Positions 1 to 8,897 are shown, counted from the first letter of the stretch. The stretch: 64,000 nt of DNA from Bosea sp. (in: a-proteobacteria) (GCF_023953965.1 NZ_JAMLIX010000001.1:1116001-1180000); one strand, 5' to 3'. Numbers and translations: made by a program. Notes: a model not told the origin generated them from the sequence alone.

Positions 1-542
1 AACAGGCGGTGATGCTGGCCCTTGATCTCTTCGAGGCGGTAGCCGAGCGTATTCAGGAAATTGTCGTTGGCGTCGAGGACGATGCCGTCGAGATCGAACT
101 CGATCACCGCCTGCGATTTACGGATCGCGGCGATCTGGGCTTCCGAATTGGCGATCTCGGCCTTCTGGGCCGTGATGTCGGTCGCGAACTTCACGATCTT
201 GACCGGCTTGCCGCCATGTCCCAGCACGGGCGCGTAGATCGCCTGGAGCCAGACCGGCTCGCCATCCTTGCCGATGCGCAGGAACTGGCCTTCCTGCGGC
301 TCGCCCTGGCGCAGCGCGGTCCAGAACGCCTTGTAGTCCGGCGTCTCGGTCTGCTCCTTGGGCAGGAAGATGGCATGGTGGCGGCCGACGATCTCCGAAA
401 GCTGATAACCCGTCGCCGCGAGGAAATTCCCGTTCGCTGCGAGGATCGTACCCGACGTGTCGAACTCGATCACCGCTTGCGAGCGATGGATCGCCTCGAG
501 CTGTGCAGAAGCGGAATCCCGGTTGAAGAGGCTGAAAGCCAT
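1..542 (-). CDS. PAS-domain sensor, probably a methyl-accepting chemotaxis protein (5' part only)
   Basis: The frame opens at an ATG at 542 on the minus strand and runs off the left edge, giving 180 residues. It holds two tandem PAS units: the string SQAVIEFD occurs at residues 21-28 and again at 143-150, each followed by a G-(x)-I-L/V-x-A-N-x-N-F PAS core and a GY-x-L-x-EI-x-G-x-HH segment. There is no signal peptide or membrane segment, so the input is cytoplasmic. This PAS-PAS layout is typical of soluble rhizobial chemoreceptors whose C-terminal signalling domain would lie outside the window; a PAS histidine kinase or cyclase is the alternative. A weak GGGGAA motif precedes the ATG. Confidence 0.8.
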   Translation of the reverse strand, partial: MAFSLFNRDSASAQLEAIHRSQAVIEFDTSGTILAANGNFLAATGYQLSEIVGRHHAIFLPKEQTETPDYKAFWTALRQGEPQEGQFLRIGKDGEPVWLQAIYAPVLGHGGKPVKIVKFATDITAQKAEIANSEAQIAAIRKSQAVIEFDLDGIVLDANDNFLNTLGYRLEEIKGQHHRL

Positions 543-874
543 GTTGCGTTCCCCGCACGATGTGACGCAGCGGAGAAAGCTCCAACGAAGTTAAATAACA
601 GATTATCCTTGTTAATAGATATGATAATAAATCGCTAACTGCTTTTAACGCCATTTCCATATTCATAATTTGAAGGCTGCTTCTGCGGCATTTTTTGCTC
701 GACTCGCCGGATTTTTCCTATATCCCGGCCTCTCGTTACGCTGCTACTCGTTAACGCATTAAAATAAGTTAATCATCTGATAACACGACATTCTAAGTTA
801 TATTGGTATCCGGTAAATATGATATACTGCCATTTGACTTCATGGGGCCTGTTTCCTCTGCCGGATGAGGCAAG
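543..874. other. AT-rich divergent intergenic region
   Basis: This 332-bp gap separates the divergent PAS gene and globin sensor gene and is clearly richer in A/T than the rest of the window, with runs such as TTAAATAACAG and ATGATATACTG. It must carry both promoters. TATACT near 821-827 is a possible -10 for the rightward gene, but no well-spaced -35 is seen. No RNA gene or small ORF with a ribosome-binding site is apparent. Confidence 0.5.
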
Positions 875-2233
875 ATGCTGAATACAACCTTCTCAGGAGA
901 AGACGATCTACTACAACTAAAAGTTGAAATAACCACCTTGGGTTGCAACACCTCGGCGACGATCCGCGCGATGGTGGCGCTCACCGCCAAACGCTTGGGC
1001 GGCGGCGTGGTCGAGGATTTCTGGCGCGACCTCATGCGAGACGCGCGCGCGCGGGGCCGGCTCGGCGATGAGATCGACGCCGGGCAGTTTCGCGCCGCCC
1101 TGTCGCAATGGCTCGTCGAACTCTTTCCCAGGGAGCCCGTCGATCCGGCGCTATTCCTCTTGCGCCAGTCCGAGGTCGGGGCGCTGCATGCGCGCATGCA
1201 GATCCCGATGTGGCTGAGCCTGCACGTCACCCGCGCGCTCAAGCGCGGCATCTGCGGCAACCTCCAGCACACGCGGCTGTCGCAAGACGAATTCGTGCAG
1301 GCGATCCTGTATGTGTCCGGCGTCCTCGACGTCGCGAGCGCGGCGATAGCGATCGCCCATATAGGCGGGCTGGAACGCGCGCTGCGGGCGGAGGAAGCGC
1401 TCCGCGAGGTTTCGATCGACGACGATTTCCGGGCCGAACGGGAAAAGCAGAAGGCCTCGCTGGCCGAATGGGCTCAAGGCGTCTTCCTCGAAGCCCATCG
1501 CGCTGATGGCGGCGACGGCATGCTGCCGCTGAGCCGCTCCGAATTCGGCCTGTGGTTTTTCCATCGCGCGCAGCTGCTCTTTGGCCGCTCGAGCGAATAT
1601 GCCGCGATCGCGGGACTGGTCGAGGAGGCCGACGCCCATGTCCGGCAGCTCGGCGATGGCGAGGACGGCCCCGGCCGCCACGGCCATCTCAGGGAGATCA
1701 GGCAGATCACCGGGCAGATCAACAACCTGCTGAGCCTCCAGTTCAGCCATGCCTTCGACATCGGCAACGCCCGGGACCCGCTGTCGCGGCTGTTGAACCG
1801 GCGCTTCCTGCGCGCCGCGATTTCGCGCGAGGTCGCGCTGCGCCGCAGGACGGGCCGGGCCTTCTCGGTGATCATGCTCGAGATCTCGCAGTTTCGCGCG
1901 CTGCGGGAACGTCTCGGCGAAACGGGCGCCGACACACTCGTCCAGCAGACGGCCGCGATGCTGCTCAATGCCGTGCGATCGAGCGACTCCGTCTTCAGCA
2001 TGGGCCGGGAAACCTTCCTGATCCTGCGCGTCGGCGCGGATGCCCAGGAGGCGACGGCCTTCGCCCGCGGCATCGTCGAGCGCTATGCGGCGACCCATTT
2101 CTCGATCGACGGCCAGACGCTTCTCGAGAACACGCTGAATGTCGGCGTCATCGAATATGACGGCCACCCCGATCCGCGCCGCCTCGTCGATCAGGTCGCC
2201 GACGCCCTGCGCCGGGAGACGGGGAGCGGCTGA
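875..2233 (+). CDS. Globin-coupled sensor with degenerate GGDEF domain
   Basis: The 452-residue protein has three parts. Residues 1 to about 165 form a sensor globin; the segment VGALHARMQIP supplies the likely proximal haem ligand His105. A helical middle domain (about 185-290) contains S-E-F-G-L-W-F, as in DosC/YddV-type proteins. A GGDEF-fold domain starts at DPLSRLLNRR (301-310). The signature loop reads GRETF (377-381) where active diguanylate cyclases have GGDEF, and the metal-binding Asp of the D-x-D region is E336/S338. The fold is thus recognisable but cyclase activity is unlikely; it may bind GTP, c-di-GMP or a partner. GAGG four bases before the ATG supports the start. Confidence 0.82.
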   Translation: MLNTTFSGEDDLLQLKVEITTLGCNTSATIRAMVALTAKRLGGGVVEDFWRDLMRDARARGRLGDEIDAGQFRAALSQWLVELFPREPVDPALFLLRQSEVGALHARMQIPMWLSLHVTRALKRGICGNLQHTRLSQDEFVQAILYVSGVLDVASAAIAIAHIGGLERALRAEEALREVSIDDDFRAEREKQKASLAEWAQGVFLEAHRADGGDGMLPLSRSEFGLWFFHRAQLLFGRSSEYAAIAGLVEEADAHVRQLGDGEDGPGRHGHLREIRQITGQINNLLSLQFSHAFDIGNARDPLSRLLNRRFLRAAISREVALRRRTGRAFSVIMLEISQFRALRERLGETGADTLVQQTAAMLLNAVRSSDSVFSMGRETFLILRVGADAQEATAFARGIVERYAATHFSIDGQTLLENTLNVGVIEYDGHPDPRRLVDQVADALRRETGSG

Positions 2234-2311
2234 CCCGCTCCGCGGCGGGATCGAATCCGCGTCTCGCGGGTTGATCCGCCACGCCGCCGAACCGGCGGAA
2301 AGGAGCAGGAC

Positions 2312-2761
2312 ATGATGACGATCAAACAGACCACCACCACCATCGCCGCCGTTCTGATGCTGGCGACGCCCGCCATGGCGCAATCGCGCTCGCTCGGCCC
2401 GGCGACCGGAACCGTGCGGCTCGAGCAGGTCCAGGCCGGCTTCATCGCCTCCGGCGAGGCCGGCGGCGGGACGCTGCGCTTTCGCGGCAAGTCCTACCCG
2501 ATCACGGTCGGCGGGCTCGGCATCGGCTCGATCGGCGCCGCGCGCTCGGTCGCCTCGGGCACGGTCTACGGGCTGAGGCGCGTCTCCGATTTCCCCGGCG
2601 CCTATGTCCAGCTCAAGGAAGGCTGGGCCGTGGGCAACGCCGGGCGCGGCACCACCTGGCTGCGCAACGACAAGGGCGTGACGCTCCGGCTCGCCACCCG
2701 CCGCCAGGGGCTTCAGCTCCAGCTCGGCGCCGATGGCGTGCTGATCGGTTTCAGGCAGTAG
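2312..2761 (+). CDS. Small exported protein of unknown function
   Basis: The 149-residue protein begins with a clear Sec signal peptide (hydrophobic run then A-M-A-Q, cleavage near residue 23). The mature part is glycine-rich with repeated GG-(x)-G motifs, for example G-F-I-A-S-G-E-A-G-G-G, and looks like a small beta-rich periplasmic domain. There is a distant resemblance to the EipA/DUF1134 envelope proteins of Brucella, but it is shorter and I do not assign it. A strong AGGAG lies seven bases before the first of two adjacent ATG codons. It follows the globin sensor by 78 bp on the same strand. Confidence 0.7.
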   Translation: MMTIKQTTTTIAAVLMLATPAMAQSRSLGPATGTVRLEQVQAGFIASGEAGGGTLRFRGKSYPITVGGLGIGSIGAARSVASGTVYGLRRVSDFPGAYVQLKEGWAVGNAGRGTTWLRNDKGVTLRLATRRQGLQLQLGADGVLIGFRQ

Positions 2762-2797
2762 CAAAGGCGACGCCGTCTCGACTATGGTGCGGGCACT

Positions 2798-3820
2798 TTG
2801 GACAGCCCGCTTCACCCTGTGATGATCTGCATCGCCGCCGCCGTTCTGGCGGCGGTGCTGTGCATGGGCCTGCGCCCGCTGCTCCAGCGCTATGCGCTCG
2901 CCCGGCCGAACGCCCGCTCCAGCCATAAGATTCCGACGCCGCAGGGCGGCGGCATCGCCGTCCTGATCGGCGCCTTCGCCGCGCTCGGCGCCGCGCTCTG
3001 GCTCACCCCGGTCGAGGGCGAGGCGGCCCGCGCCGTGCTCGCGCTCGCGCTCGCCACGGCGGGGCTCGCCGTCGTCGGCGCCTGGGACGACATCAGGCCG
3101 CTGCCGGCGAGCCTCCGGCTCGTCCTGCAGGCGGCCTGCGTCGGTTTCGTGCTGCTGCGCGTCGCGCCGGGCTTACGCCTGTTCCCGGAGGTGCTGCCGC
3201 TTCCGGTCGAGCGGGGGCTCGCGCTTCTGGCGGGGCTGTGGTTCGTCAACCTCGTCAACTTCATGGACGGGCTCGACTGGATCACCGCCGCCGGCATCGT
3301 GCCGCTGACGGGGGCGCTGGCGCTCGCCGGCATGGCGGGTGTGATCGACCCGGTGACGGGCTGGCTTGCCGCCGCGCTCTGCGGCGGCCTCATCGGCTTT
3401 GCGCCTTTCAACCGGCCGGTCGCCCGGCTCTTCCTCGGCGATGTCGGCTCGCTGCCGATCGGCCTCGTCACCGCCTATCTGCTCTACCGCCTCGCGGGAG
3501 CCGGCGCTTTCACCGCCGCGCTGATCCTGCCGCTCTATCACATCACTGACGCGACGATCACGCTGCTGCGCCGCCTCGCCCGGGGCGAGAAGGTCTGGCA
3601 GGCGCATCGCTCGCATTTCTACCAGCAGGCGACGGCGAACGGCTTCAGCGTGATCGCGGTGGTCGGCCGGGTCGCCCTGCTCAACCTCGCGCTCGCGGCG
3701 ATCGCCGGCATTACGGTGATCTGGCCGGCGCCATGGGTCCAGCTCGCCTGTCTGGCGCTCGCCGCCCTCATGACCGGCCTGCTGCTGCGCCGTTTCGCGA
3801 CAGGCCCCCGGCATGGCTAG
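2798..3820 (+). CDS. Polyprenyl-phosphate sugar-1-phosphate transferase (WecA/WreU/WbkF type)
   Basis: An integral membrane enzyme with about ten hydrophobic segments that carries the hallmarks of the WecA/MraY superfamily: the Asp pair WDD (D97-D98), NFMDGLDWI (154-162), FLGDVGS and the cytoplasmic HRSHFYQQ loop. It should transfer an N-acetylhexosamine-1-phosphate from a UDP-sugar to undecaprenyl phosphate, the first membrane step of O-antigen or polysaccharide synthesis. TTG at 2798, GTG at 2819 and ATG at 2822 are all possible starts and none has a strong ribosome-binding site; ATG 2822 fits the first membrane helix well. It overlaps the next gene by 8 bp and so is translationally coupled to it. 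Confidence 0.88.
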   Translation: MDSPLHPVMICIAAAVLAAVLCMGLRPLLQRYALARPNARSSHKIPTPQGGGIAVLIGAFAALGAALWLTPVEGEAARAVLALALATAGLAVVGAWDDIRPLPASLRLVLQAACVGFVLLRVAPGLRLFPEVLPLPVERGLALLAGLWFVNLVNFMDGLDWITAAGIVPLTGALALAGMAGVIDPVTGWLAAALCGGLIGFAPFNRPVARLFLGDVGSLPIGLVTAYLLYRLAGAGAFTAALILPLYHITDATITLLRRLARGEKVWQAHRSHFYQQATANGFSVIAVVGRVALLNLALAAIAGITVIWPAPWVQLACLALAALMTGLLLRRFATGPRHG

Positions 3821-4742
3821 CGAACGCGTCCTCGTCACCGGCGCCGGCGGCTTCGTCGGCCCGCATGTGGTCGCGGCGCTGATCGAGGCGGGCTATCGTC
3901 CCCGCCTCGCCCAGCGCCGGCCGCAAGCCGTCCCTGCCGGAGCGGAAGCCGTCGCGATCGGCGATCTCGCGGCCGCGAACGACTGGCGCGCCGCCCTGGA
4001 AGGCGTCGACCATGTCGTGCACATGGCCGGTCTCGCCCATGCCGGGCCGGGCCTCGACGAGGCGCTCTACCGGCGCATCAATACGCAGGCGACGCTGGAG
4101 CTCGCGGCCGCGGCCGAGGCGGCGGGGATTGGCCGTTTCGTCTATCTCTCCTCGATCAAGGCGCTGACCGACGCCGCCGACGGCCCGCCCCTGCGGGAGG
4201 ATATGCAGCCCACGCCCGGCGACCCTTACGGCCGCTCCAAGCTCGCGGCGGAACAGGGGCTCGCGGCGCTCGATATCGACTGGGTCGCCTTGCGCCCGGT
4301 GCTGATCTACGGGCCCGGCGTGAAGGCGAACATGGCGGCGCTGCTCCGGCTCGCGCGGCTGCCCGTGCCCTTGCCCTTCGGCGGGTTGACGGCGCCGCGC
4401 TCGCTGCTCGCGGTGGAGAACCTCGCGGCGGCCGTGCTGTTTGCGCTGACCCCGTCCTGCCCGGCCCGGCAGGCCTATGCGGTTTCCGATCCCGAGCCGC
4501 TCAGTGTCGCCGGAATGCTCACGGCGATGCGCGCCGGGCTCGGGCGCAGGCCCGGCCTCCTGCCCGTGCCGGAAGGCTGGCTCAGCGCCCTGGCGCGGCT
4601 CGCCGGCCGCGAGGAGACCTTCCTGAAGCTGGCAGGAAGCCTCGTCGCCCGGCCTGAGCGGCTCATCAGGGCCGGCTGGCGGCCGCGGGTCGAGACGAAG
4701 GCGGCGCTGGCGCGTCTGGCCGCCGCGAATCGCGCCGGCTGA
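3813..4742 (+). CDS. NAD-dependent epimerase/dehydratase family protein (WreQ-like reductase)
   Basis: An extended SDR of 309 residues: Rossmann motif GAGGFVG (10-16), the Ser of YLSSIKA (113-114) and the catalytic pair Y139-x3-K143 in DPYGRSK. It starts inside the stop region of the upstream transferase and ends 77 bp inside the convergent dehydratase gene. In rhizobia the same trio (initiating transferase, extended SDR, membrane 4,6-dehydratase) makes and loads N-acetyl-quinovosamine, with the SDR (WreQ) reducing the 4-keto intermediate. That role is inferred from context; a C4-epimerase acting on UDP-GlcNAc is the alternative. Confidence 0.82.
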   Translation: MASERVLVTGAGGFVGPHVVAALIEAGYRPRLAQRRPQAVPAGAEAVAIGDLAAANDWRAALEGVDHVVHMAGLAHAGPGLDEALYRRINTQATLELAAAAEAAGIGRFVYLSSIKALTDAADGPPLREDMQPTPGDPYGRSKLAAEQGLAALDIDWVALRPVLIYGPGVKANMAALLRLARLPVPLPFGGLTAPRSLLAVENLAAAVLFALTPSCPARQAYAVSDPEPLSVAGMLTAMRAGLGRRPGLLPVPEGWLSALARLAGREETFLKLAGSLVARPERLIRAGWRPRVETKAALARLAAANRAG

Positions 4743-6630
4743 AATCGGGGATCGCCTCGTCGAGCACGGCATCGGCCGCCGCCCGGTCGTTGGCCTTCAC
4801 CGCCGCCGCGAGCCGCGTAAGCCAGCCCTCGATCCTGGCGCGGCCGGCGAAGCTCGGCTTGGCGGCCATGACGCCGTCGAGGCCGGTCTCGGCCATCGGC
4901 TCGTCGCGGGCGAACAGGATCTCGTTCAGCCGCTCGCCCGGCCTGACGCCGGAGAGGACGATCTCGATGTCCTCGCCAGGCTCGAAGCCGGCGAGCCGGA
5001 TCATCCGCTCGGCGAGGTCCATGATCCGCATCGGCTGGCCCATCTTGAGCACGTAGACGGCCGCCCGCTCCGCTTGCGTCTCGCCGGCGCGGGCATGGGA
5101 GGCGGCGGTCAGCACGAGGTCGCAAGCCTCGCGGATCGTCATGAAGTAGCGGATCATCTCGGGGCTGGTCACCGTGACCGGCCCGCCGCGGGCGATCTGC
5201 GCCTTGAACTTCGGCACCACCGAGCCGGCCGAGCCCAGCACGTTGCCGAAGCGCACGGCGACGAGCCTGATGCCGGAATCGGCGGCGGCGAGCTCGGCAT
5301 CGCGCGACTGGGCGTAGATCTCGGCGAAGCGCTTGGTGGCGCCGAGCATCGAGACCGGCTCGATCGCCTTGTCGGTCGAGATCAGCACGAAGGTCCGGGC
5401 GCCGGCGCCAACCGCCGCGTCGGTGACGTTGACCGAGCCGAAGACGTTGGTCTTGATGCCCTCGCTCCAGTCGGCCTCGAGATAGGGCACATGCTTGAGC
5501 GCCGCCGCATGGACGACGATGTCGGGCCTGAAGCCGGAAAACAGCGGCATGATCCGCTCGCGATCGCGCACATCGGCCAGCACGCCGGTGACGGCGGTCT
5601 CCGGCGCCTGCACGGAAAGCTGCTCGGTGATCTGGAACAGGGCCGGCTCCGAGCTTTCGACGACGAGCAGCTCGGCCGCGCCGAAGGCGGCGCAGCGCAG
5701 GCAGATCTCGGAGCCGATCGAGCCGCCGCCGCCGGTGACGATGACGCGCTTGCCCTTCAGGAAGGAGCCCAGCCTGTCGCGGTCGATCGCGACGGTCGAG
5801 CGCACCAGCAGGTCCTCGATCTCGAGCGGGGCGACCTCGGTGTCGCGCACGCCCTCGCCGAGGGCCTCGATGCGCGAGATCGGCAAGGCGAGCCTGCGCG
5901 TGCGCGCCAGCCATTTCTCCGGCTGCGCCTCCGGCAGCAGGGCCGAGGGCGTGGCGACGATGCGCCGATAGGCTTCGCCGCGCTCGGCCGCCTCGTCGGC
6001 GATCTGCTCGATATCCGAAAGCAGCCCGAGCACCGGCACACCGCGGATCGACTGGCCGAGATCGTCCTGGCGCGGCGACAGGATGCCGGCCGGCCGCAGG
6101 CGCCGCATCGTGCCCGCTTCCATGGCGCGGATCACCATCTCGACCTCGACGCCGCGCCCGAGCAGCAGCGCCGGCAGGTTCGCCTCGCGCACCGCGCTGG
6201 TGCGCGAGCGGGCATATTTGAAATAGCGATAGGCGATGCGCGGGCCGCCGAGCAGGGAGACCTGCACCAGCCAGTAGAGCGCGATCGAGATCTTGCCGAA
6301 ATAGAAGGCGCCGTAGAAATTCGGCGCGACCAGCACATAGTCGACCACCAGCAGCGTCACCGTCAGGACCGTGACCGCCTTGACGATGTTGGACAGGTCC
6401 GGCAGCGAGGCGAAGCGCCATTTCGAGCGGTAGAGCGAGAACAGCCGGTAGACCAGCCCGGCATAGGCCACGAAGAAGGGCAGGAAGCGCGGCAGATAGC
6501 GCAGATGCTCGGCAAGCTGCGGCCCTTCGAAGCGCACGACGAAGACGAGCCAGATCGCCAGCGCCGTGACCGTGAGGTCATGCAGGACGACGGCGAGCTT
6601 CTTGAGATTCTGTTTGGGCAGGATGGCCAT
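4666..6630 (-). CDS. Membrane-bound nucleotide-sugar 4,6-dehydratase (WbpM/PglF/WreV type)
   Basis: The 654-residue protein has four hydrophobic helices in residues 10-130, an interdomain sensor-like region, and a C-terminal SDR domain starting at GKRVIVTGGGGSIGSE (293-308). The STDKA segment (418-422) and M-L-G-A-T-K-R (428-434), where the usual Tyr is Met, are diagnostic of UDP-GlcNAc inverting and non-inverting 4,6-dehydratases of the CapD/WbpM group. The expected product is a UDP-4-keto-6-deoxy-HexNAc at the inner face of the membrane, feeding the two plus-strand genes beside it. The last 25 codons overlap the 3' end of the convergent SDR gene. Confidence 0.9.
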   Translation of the reverse strand: MAILPKQNLKKLAVVLHDLTVTALAIWLVFVVRFEGPQLAEHLRYLPRFLPFFVAYAGLVYRLFSLYRSKWRFASLPDLSNIVKAVTVLTVTLLVVDYVLVAPNFYGAFYFGKISIALYWLVQVSLLGGPRIAYRYFKYARSRTSAVREANLPALLLGRGVEVEMVIRAMEAGTMRRLRPAGILSPRQDDLGQSIRGVPVLGLLSDIEQIADEAAERGEAYRRIVATPSALLPEAQPEKWLARTRRLALPISRIEALGEGVRDTEVAPLEIEDLLVRSTVAIDRDRLGSFLKGKRVIVTGGGGSIGSEICLRCAAFGAAELLVVESSEPALFQITEQLSVQAPETAVTGVLADVRDRERIMPLFSGFRPDIVVHAAALKHVPYLEADWSEGIKTNVFGSVNVTDAAVGAGARTFVLISTDKAIEPVSMLGATKRFAEIYAQSRDAELAAADSGIRLVAVRFGNVLGSAGSVVPKFKAQIARGGPVTVTSPEMIRYFMTIREACDLVLTAASHARAGETQAERAAVYVLKMGQPMRIMDLAERMIRLAGFEPGEDIEIVLSGVRPGERLNEILFARDEPMAETGLDGVMAAKPSFAGRARIEGWLTRLAAAVKANDRAAADAVLDEAIPDFSRRDSRRPDAPAPPSSRPAAASRP

Positions 6631-6663
6631 GTCCGCGCGGTATCCCGCTCCCTCGGCGGCTTG

Positions 6664-7257
6664 TCAACGCGGCGGGCGGGCCTCCAGCGCGGCGAGCACG
6701 AAGCCGATCATCTTCTCCGGCGTCGGGCCGGGAATGCACTCGCATTGCGTGATCAGGAGCGGGTGCATGAAGCGGATCATCGCCGTGCGGATGCAGCCGG
6801 TGGCGTCGGCCGGCTCCATCGGCCGGAACTCGCCGCGCGCGATGCCGTCGGCGACCACGCGGCGCAGCACCGCATCGAAGCGCTCGATATGCGCGATGAT
6901 CGCGTCCCAGCTCTCCTCCATCGCGGCGCAGACCATCTCCTGCATCCGGGCATGGCCGGCAAAGCGCGCGGCGTTCAGCCGGTGGGAGATCATCAGGATG
7001 TCGCGAAGCCGGCCGGCGGCGGGCCTGTCCTCGGCGGCGATCGCGGCGATCGCCTCCTCCTGCTCGCGCTTGTAGCGCTCCAGCACGGCCTCGTTGATGG
7101 CCTTCTTGGACTCGAAGAAACGGTAGACATTGGCCGGGCTCATCCGCAGGGATTTGGCGATATCCGCCACGGTCGTCTTCTGATAGCCGATATCGCGGAA
7201 GAAGCGCTCGGCCGTATCGACGATGATCTGCCTGGTATCGCGTTCGGGATGACTCAC
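6664..7257 (-). CDS. TetR/AcrR family transcriptional regulator
   Basis: The N-terminus contains the TetR helix-turn-helix, T-V-A-D-I-A-K-S-L-R-M-S-P-A-N-V-Y-R-F-F, followed by an all-helical ligand-binding domain; total about 197 residues. I prefer the GTG at 7257. The frame stays open to a TTG at 7326, but that longer start would put a palindromic operator inside the coding region. The palindrome lies about 46-62 bp upstream of the GTG, where autorepression would act. The gene follows cobQ on the same strand with a 158-bp gap, so it probably has its own promoter. The ligand is unknown. Confidence 0.85.
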   Translation of the reverse strand: MSHPERDTRQIIVDTAERFFRDIGYQKTTVADIAKSLRMSPANVYRFFESKKAINEAVLERYKREQEEAIAAIAAEDRPAAGRLRDILMISHRLNAARFAGHARMQEMVCAAMEESWDAIIAHIERFDAVLRRVVADGIARGEFRPMEPADATGCIRTAMIRFMHPLLITQCECIPGPTPEKMIGFVLAALEARPPR

Positions 7258-7302
7258 GGCGTCGCCGGCTGGGTTGTTGCGAATGGAAGCAAGGTTGTCG
7301 TT

Positions 7303-7319
7303 ATGACGAATTTCGTCAT
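7303..7319. promoter_or_regulatory. Palindromic operator candidate upstream of the tetR gene
   Basis: ATGACGAA-T-TTCGTCAT is a perfect 8-bp inverted repeat around one central base. It sits between the cobQ stop and the TetR gene start. Size and position are typical of a TetR-family autoregulatory operator. The half-site TGACGAA recurs in the cobQ/aminotransferase intergenic region at 9043-9049. Confidence 0.55.
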
Positions 7320-7415
7320 TCGTCAATGTTATGGTGAATAAAGACTTTTACCTTGATATGCATCAAACGTCGCGCAGAAGCAGGCCGGGATGCCGCGGGC
7401 GGCATCCCTGATGCA

Positions 7416-8897
7416 TTACCTTGCGGAAGCCCGCGTCCGGGCGAGAGCGAGCAGCGCCTGGGTGTCGAGATGGCGTTCGAGATGGCCGGCGAGCGCGTCC
7501 AGCGTGCGCTCGATCGTCTCCTCGTAGACGAGCCCCGAGGCGCCCCGCCGACCCACGATGGCGGCAAGCCTGCCGGCGCGCACTGCATCGCAGCCGAAGA
7601 GGCCGTGCAGATAGCTGCCGACGACGCGCCCATCCGGGCTCGCCGCGCCTTCCGCGCGGCCCTCGACCCGGAAGGGGGCGCGGATCGTATCGGCACCCTC
7701 GGTCCGGCCGAGATGGATCTCGTAGGCCCGGCCTTCGGCTGCGCTGCGGGAATCGAGGAAAGCGACCTCGCGCACCGTCTTTTCGGCGTCGAGCGTGGTC
7801 TCGACGTCGAGCAGGGCAAGGCCCGGCGCCTCTCCGGCCGGGCCTTCGAGCCCGAGCGGATCGCGCACCACCCGGCCGAGCATCTGGTAGCCGCCGCACA
7901 GCCCCAGCACATGGCCGCCCCGGCGGCGATGGCTGAGGATATCGATGTCCCAGCCTTCCCGGCGCAGCGCCGAAAGGTCGCGCAGCGTCGTCTTGGAGCC
8001 GGGCAGGACGACGAGGTCGGCATCGCCCGGCAAGGGCCGCCCCGGCCCGATCATGGCGAGATCGACATCGTCCTCGAGCTTCAGCGGATCGAGATCGTCG
8101 AAATTGGCGATGCCAGGCAGGACGGGGACGGCGATCCTGATCCGGGCCCCGGGCTTGCGGCCTGAGCGGAGGTCGAGCCCGTCCTCGGCCGGCAGGCGCG
8201 CGGCCTCGGCAAACCAGGGCACGACGCCGAGGCAGGGCCAGCCTGTGGCGGCGGCGATCGTGGCGACGCCGGGCGCGAAGAGTTCGACGTTTCCCCGGAA
8301 GCGGTTGATCGCGAAGGCGCGGATCATCGCCCTGTCATCGGCGTCGAGCACCGCATGGGTGCCGACGAGGCTCGCGATCACGCCGCCGCGGTCGATGTCG
8401 CCGACCAGCATGGCCGGCACGTCCGCGGCGCGGGCGAAGCCGAGATTGGCGATGTCGCGGGCGCGTAAGTTTGTCTCGGCCGGCGATCCCGCGCCCTCGA
8501 CGACGACGAGGTCGGCGCCCTCGCCGAGGCGTGCGAAGCTGTCGAGGACCCGCGGCAGGAAATCGCCGCGCCGGGCGAAATCGCGCGAGGCGAGGCGGCC
8601 GGCGACCCGACCTTGCAGGATGATCTGGCTGCCCTCATCGCCTTCGGGCTTGAGCAGCACCGGGTTCATGTCGGGATGGGGCTCGACGCGGGCGGCGCGC
8701 GCCTGCAGCGCCTGCGCCCGGCCGATCTCGCCCGCGCCCGTCGCCGCGGCGTTGTTCGACATGTTCTGCGGCTTGAACGGACGCACCTTCAGGCCGCGAT
8801 CGGCGAAGAGGCGGCACAGCCCCGCGACGATCAGCGACTTGCCGACATTGGAGCCGGTGCCGAGGATCATGAGCGCGGGAACGGAGGAGCGGGCCAT
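7416..8897 (-). CDS. cobQ: Cobyric acid synthase CobQ
   Basis: A full-length 493-residue CobQ. The N-terminal dethiobiotin-synthetase-like ATPase has the P-loop GTGSNVGKS (13-21). The C-terminal class I glutamine amidotransferase domain has the nucleophile Cys334 in GLCGGYQML and His431 in GSYLHGLF. The enzyme amidates the b, d, e and g side chains of adenosylcobyrinate a,c-diamide in the cytoplasm. It stands alone here, away from other cob genes, and no B12-box sequence is visible upstream. The ATG at 8897 gives the usual M-x-x-x-x-x-P-A-L-M-I-L-G-T start of the family. It is divergent from the aminotransferase gene across an intergenic region with a palindrome. Confidence 0.95.
   Translation of the reverse strand: MARSSVPALMILGTGSNVGKSLIVAGLCRLFADRGLKVRPFKPQNMSNNAAATGAGEIGRAQALQARAARVEPHPDMNPVLLKPEGDEGSQIILQGRVAGRLASRDFARRGDFLPRVLDSFARLGEGADLVVVEGAGSPAETNLRARDIANLGFARAADVPAMLVGDIDRGGVIASLVGTHAVLDADDRAMIRAFAINRFRGNVELFAPGVATIAAATGWPCLGVVPWFAEAARLPAEDGLDLRSGRKPGARIRIAVPVLPGIANFDDLDPLKLEDDVDLAMIGPGRPLPGDADLVVLPGSKTTLRDLSALRREGWDIDILSHRRRGGHVLGLCGGYQMLGRVVRDPLGLEGPAGEAPGLALLDVETTLDAEKTVREVAFLDSRSAAEGRAYEIHLGRTEGADTIRAPFRVEGRAEGAASPDGRVVGSYLHGLFGCDAVRAGRLAAIVGRRGASGLVYEETIERTLDALAGHLERHLDTQALLALARTRASAR

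Noticed and set aside
5074..7341. A 755-codon open frame opposite the 4,6-dehydratase and tetR genes.
   Set aside because: Both genes beneath it are well supported; the product is low-complexity and H/R/D-rich as expected from an antisense frame.
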